Assembly: GCA_947175055.1 (NCBI GenBank)
Contig: CAMWLJ010000028.1
Coordinates: 1 to 37,409, forward strand
Source: an uncultured Lachnospiraceae bacterium
GTDB lineage: Bacteria; Bacillota; Clostridia; Lachnospirales; Lachnospiraceae
Direction of reading: 5' to 3'
DNA: 37,409 nt
The first letter of the stretch is position 1. Every line of letters begins with the position of its first letter. Under the pieces are notes generated by a model. The model had not been told where the DNA came from, made no database searches, and worked only from the letters and a program-made list of their open reading frames with translations. The position numbers and the translations under genes were made by a program. This document shows, one piece after another, positions 34,513 through 37,409 of this stretch.

Positions 34513-35469
34513 ATGGAAGATAAAATACTTGTTGAAGCCAGGAATCTGAAGAAATATTTCAAGGCCGGAGGAGGTCAGCTTCATGCAGTTGACGGCGTGA
34601 ATTTTAAGATCCGTAAAGGGACGACACTGGGCGTGGTAGGAGAAAGCGGGTGCGGTAAATCGACGCTTGGCAGAGTGCTTCTGCGATTGTATGATGTGAC
34701 GGACGGCCAGATCCTTTATGACGGAACAGACATCACTTCGATGAATGCGAAGGAACTTAAGCCGATTCGTGCCAGAATGCAGATGATCTTCCAGGATCCA
34801 TCCGGAAGCTTGGATCCGCGTAAGAGCGTGAAAGAACTGATCGGGGAACCGTTGAAGATCTATAAGGCATATAACGGTAAAGCCGATTATGATGCAAAGA
34901 TAGCTGAGATCATGAAGACGGTAGGACTGAATGAAATGTATGCGGACAGTTTCAGCCACGAGCTGGACGGTGGCAGACGGCAGCGTATCGGGATCGGACG
35001 AGCGCTGGCTATGAATCCGGAGTTTATTATCTGTGATGAGCCGGTGTCGGCGCTGGATGTCTCCATTCAGGCGCAGATTCTGAATCTGCTGATGGATCTT
35101 CAGGATGAGAAAGGGTTGACCTATGTTTTTATCACTCATGATCTGAGTGTGGTAAAACATATCAGCCATGAGATCATGGTAATGTATCTAGGGCAGTGTG
35201 TGGAGTATGCCAGGACGGCAGATCTGTTTGCCAATCCAATGCATCCGTACACGCAGGGACTGCTGAATGCCGTGCCGATTCCCAGTCTGAAAGCAAAGAA
35301 GCTTTCTACACAGGTGATGCGCGGAGAACTGACGAGTCCTATCGATCCGGCGCCGGGATGTCGCTTTGCGGCAAGATGTCCCTATGCAACAGAAAAATGC
35401 CGGGGGAAGGATATAGCGCTCACGGAAGTGGAACCGGGACATTTTGTGAGCTGTAGAAAAGTATTATAG
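34513..35469 (+). CDS. ABC transporter ATPase, OppF/DppF type
   Basis: A 318-residue ATPase with Walker A GESGCGKS (43-50), a variant signature LDGGRRQR in place of SGGQRQR, Walker B FIICDEPVSALD and a Cys-bearing C-terminal region (GCRFAARCPYATEKC). It is the partner of the preceding ATPase. The ATG at 34513 follows GGAGGAGG. Confidence 0.94.
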   Translation: MEDKILVEARNLKKYFKAGGGQLHAVDGVNFKIRKGTTLGVVGESGCGKSTLGRVLLRLYDVTDGQILYDGTDITSMNAKELKPIRARMQMIFQDPSGSLDPRKSVKELIGEPLKIYKAYNGKADYDAKIAEIMKTVGLNEMYADSFSHELDGGRRQRIGIGRALAMNPEFIICDEPVSALDVSIQAQILNLLMDLQDEKGLTYVFITHDLSVVKHISHEIMVMYLGQCVEYARTADLFANPMHPYTQGLLNAVPIPSLKAKKLSTQVMRGELTSPIDPAPGCRFAARCPYATEKCRGKDIALTEVEPGHFVSCRKVL

Positions 35470-35520
35470 GTAATGTCGTTCATTATAGACAGACAGGAAG
35501 AAAAAGGTTAGGAGGAGAAT

Positions 35521-37227
35521 ATGACTGATCAGGAAAAGGCGGCCAGGATGCAGGCCGAGATGGAAGAGCGGATCCGTCTGGGAGCATTGGGGATCAGGGC
35601 AGAGTTTGATGCCTGCCCGGTCATGGGAGAAGCGTTTAAGTACGTGGTGGAAGAGTGCTTCCTGCCGATGCCGGATGGGGTAAAGCTGCACACGACGATC
35701 TACAAGCCGGTCGGGAAGCACACCTTTCCGGTATTGATTCAGAGAAGCTGTTATCCGTCCCAGATGGAAATTTATAAAGTATACGGAGAAGAACTGGCCA
35801 GGCGTGGCTATGGCTATGTTCTGCAGGTCTGCCGGGGGACGGGCAGGAGCGAAGGCGAATGGGAACCGAATGTGAACGAGCGCCGGGACGGACTGGCAGC
35901 ACTTGGCTGGCTGAATGATCAGGAATGGGCGGAGAGTATCGGCTATTTCGGGGCAAGTTATCTTGCTCTGACAGGCTGGGCCATTGCGGATGCGGTTCCG
36001 GAGAAGGTCAAAGGCATGATGTTGACTGTATATGGCACCGACCGCTTTAAGTCAGCCTATGAGAAGAGGCTGTTCCGGCATGATGTGCTGACCGGGTGGA
36101 GTATGGCCAATGCAGGCCATCCGGTGGATGCTGATTATCTGGAGAGCTGCAGATATAAGCCGCATGCAAAGGTAGACGAGGCTTTGTGGGGCGGCAGACT
36201 TGCGTGGTATCAGGACTGGATCCATGCGGTAGAACGTGATGACGCCTACTGGCAGCAGGGGTGGTGGAAACAGCTTATGGATATCCCGGCTAAGACCAGG
36301 GTGCCGATCTATATTGTGGAGGCCTGGTATGATCATCACTTCGGTAGTGCCATGAATACCTGGAGCGCATTAAACGAGGAGACAAGGGAACACAGCTGGC
36401 TGGATATTGGCTGTTGGAATCATATGTCTGCAGACTGCATCGAATGGGGGCAGCAGGAACATCTCGAAAACGGGGATGTGAAGCGGGTCCTGGAATGGTT
36501 TGATCTGCTCCTTAAACAGAAGAAGATGCCGCAGAAGCGGATCCGCACTTACGTGATGCGGGAAGACCGCTGGCAGGAGCATAAGGCATGGCCGCTTCCC
36601 TCAGAGAACATTAGGAAATATTATCTTGCAGAGGACAAGAGTTTAAGTTTGGAGCCGGGAAAGGCAGGGGAGATCGCTTTTATCTATGATCCTGAGGATC
36701 CCTGTCCCTCCCACGGGGCGGAGAGTGTGCTGACGACGATTACGGAGGCGGGAACGCTGCTGCAGCCGGCACCGGATTATCGGTCTGACGTGGTAAGTTT
36801 TGTCAGTAGGCCGCTTATAGAGAAGCTGGAGATCGCGGGGCGGATCAAGGTACGCCTTCAAGTGAAGACAGATGTGGAGGACACTGCTTTTTCGGCAAAG
36901 CTGTGTGAAGTCTTTCCGGATGGCAAGGCATATAATATCCGCAGCGGGATTACCACCATTGCGGCAGATCTGCCGGAGGGGGCAAGCTACATACCCGGAG
37001 AGCTGACGGAGGTCTGTGTGGACTTCTGGGATATCGTGTGGACACTGCAGCCGGGAAGTTGCCTGCGGCTGGATATTTCGTCCTCTGATTTTCCGCAGTA
37101 TGCTGTCCATAGTAATTATGCGGGCATCTGGTCGGATCAGAAGGAGAGCAGGATTGCCCATCAGGTGATCTGTATCGGCAGCGGGGAATGCTGTCTGGAA
37201 CTGCCGGTGATGGCGGCTATGGAGTAA
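35521..37227 (+). CDS. CocE/NonD-family hydrolase (X-Pro dipeptidyl-peptidase-like)
   Basis: A 568-residue alpha/beta hydrolase without a signal peptide. The catalytic triad is visible as S146 in GYFGASYLA, D271 in WYDHHFG and H301 in CWNHMS, with spacing like cocaine esterase. A C-terminal jelly-roll domain follows (about 370-560). Members are X-Pro peptidases, cocaine esterase or glutaryl-acylases. As a cytosolic enzyme encoded after a peptide-type importer, it probably hydrolyses the imported amide or ester. GGAGG precedes the ATG. Confidence 0.9.
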   Translation: MTDQEKAARMQAEMEERIRLGALGIRAEFDACPVMGEAFKYVVEECFLPMPDGVKLHTTIYKPVGKHTFPVLIQRSCYPSQMEIYKVYGEELARRGYGYVLQVCRGTGRSEGEWEPNVNERRDGLAALGWLNDQEWAESIGYFGASYLALTGWAIADAVPEKVKGMMLTVYGTDRFKSAYEKRLFRHDVLTGWSMANAGHPVDADYLESCRYKPHAKVDEALWGGRLAWYQDWIHAVERDDAYWQQGWWKQLMDIPAKTRVPIYIVEAWYDHHFGSAMNTWSALNEETREHSWLDIGCWNHMSADCIEWGQQEHLENGDVKRVLEWFDLLLKQKKMPQKRIRTYVMREDRWQEHKAWPLPSENIRKYYLAEDKSLSLEPGKAGEIAFIYDPEDPCPSHGAESVLTTITEAGTLLQPAPDYRSDVVSFVSRPLIEKLEIAGRIKVRLQVKTDVEDTAFSAKLCEVFPDGKAYNIRSGITTIAADLPEGASYIPGELTEVCVDFWDIVWTLQPGSCLRLDISSSDFPQYAVHSNYAGIWSDQKESRIAHQVICIGSGECCLELPVMAAME

Positions 37228-37330
37228 ACTGTATTGTCGTGAGAGCGGCGTTATGGTAAATAAATGTGACTGCGAGGCCGGGAGCCGACCGGTCACACCA
37301 ATAAAACTTAGAAAAGGAAGGGTAAAAGCG

Positions 37331-37409
37331 ATGAAGAAGATTGCGATTGGCGGTGGCCAGGGCTTTTGGGGCGATTCCCCGGATGCTGCGCTCCATATGC
37401 TGCGTCATG
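37331..37409 (+). CDS. AtuA-like (DUF1446) protein, 5' end only
   Basis: The first 26 codons, MKKIAIGGGQGFWGDSPDAA and on, cut by the window end. The opening matches the DUF1446/AtuA family (acyclic terpene utilisation), which acts in carboxylic-acid catabolism. AGGAAGGG lies upstream. It is likely the next gene of the uptake/hydrolase operon, handling the acid released by the hydrolase. Confidence 0.7.
   Translation, partial: MKKIAIGGGQGFWGDSPDAALHMLRH

Noticed and set aside
33871-35169. 432-residue minus-strand frame opposite the two ATPase genes
   Set aside because: It spans both ATPase genes, lacks domains, and both plus-strand genes have complete motifs.

Overview
The window looks like a Gram-positive gut anaerobe of the Clostridia, most likely Lachnospiraceae. 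The basis is protein character (FtsX/VanRS-like modules, a DUF3842 protein, a BMP/ParB-like fusion, an Opp/Dpp system with a GGRRQR-type ATPase), strong AGGAGG ribosome sites, consensus sigma-A promoters and the absence of outer-membrane Pel proteins. No rRNA, tRNA, CRISPR array or insertion sequence was seen.

Layout: (1) 1-5520: a partly damaged small zinc-ribbon-like gene, then a minus-strand block with an FtsX-type permease, its ATPase, a sensor kinase and an OmpR-type regulator. The ATPase and regulator genes carry the same direct-repeat operator. The block looks AT-richer than the rest and is probably an acquired peptide-antibiotic resistance or sensing module. (2) 5520-5950: gene remnants, a perfect dyad and a terminator. 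(3) 5964-19130: a serine recombinase, a 147-bp segment bounded by inverted recombinase-like sites, and a nine-gene Gram-positive Pel-type exopolysaccharide operon (SDR-PelD, PelE, DUF2194, PelF, PelG, CotH, VTC, DUF4956, DUF4832). (4) argG on the minus strand with a structured leader and an ARG box; a secreted His/Cys repeat protein; a cytosolic hybrid kinase; an HD-GYP-like protein; a cytosolic ParB-like/BMP fusion coupled to a phosphoesterase; a DUF3842 protein. (5) 28498-37409: a LacI-family regulator divergent from an Opp/Dpp-type uptake operon (binding lipoprotein with a poly-G frameshift, two permeases, two ATPases), followed by a CocE/NonD hydrolase and the start of an AtuA-like (DUF1446) gene.

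The most striking system is the switch in front of the Pel operon. Two 23-bp inverted repeats (6587-6609 and 6735-6757, one mismatch) each contain a 9+2+9 dyad with an AC/GT centre, the geometry used by serine recombinases. Between them lies a perfect sigma-A promoter (TTGACA, 17 bp, TATAAT) that now points away from the Pel operon. The left repeat followed by seven U residues also forms an intrinsic terminator for that promoter. Inversion would aim the promoter at pelD, about 120 nt upstream of its start. I infer that the window shows the OFF state of a phase-variable Pel operon, with the adjacent recombinase as the likely invertase. PelD retains an RxxD c-di-GMP site, so the polysaccharide would be gated twice: by DNA inversion and by c-di-GMP.
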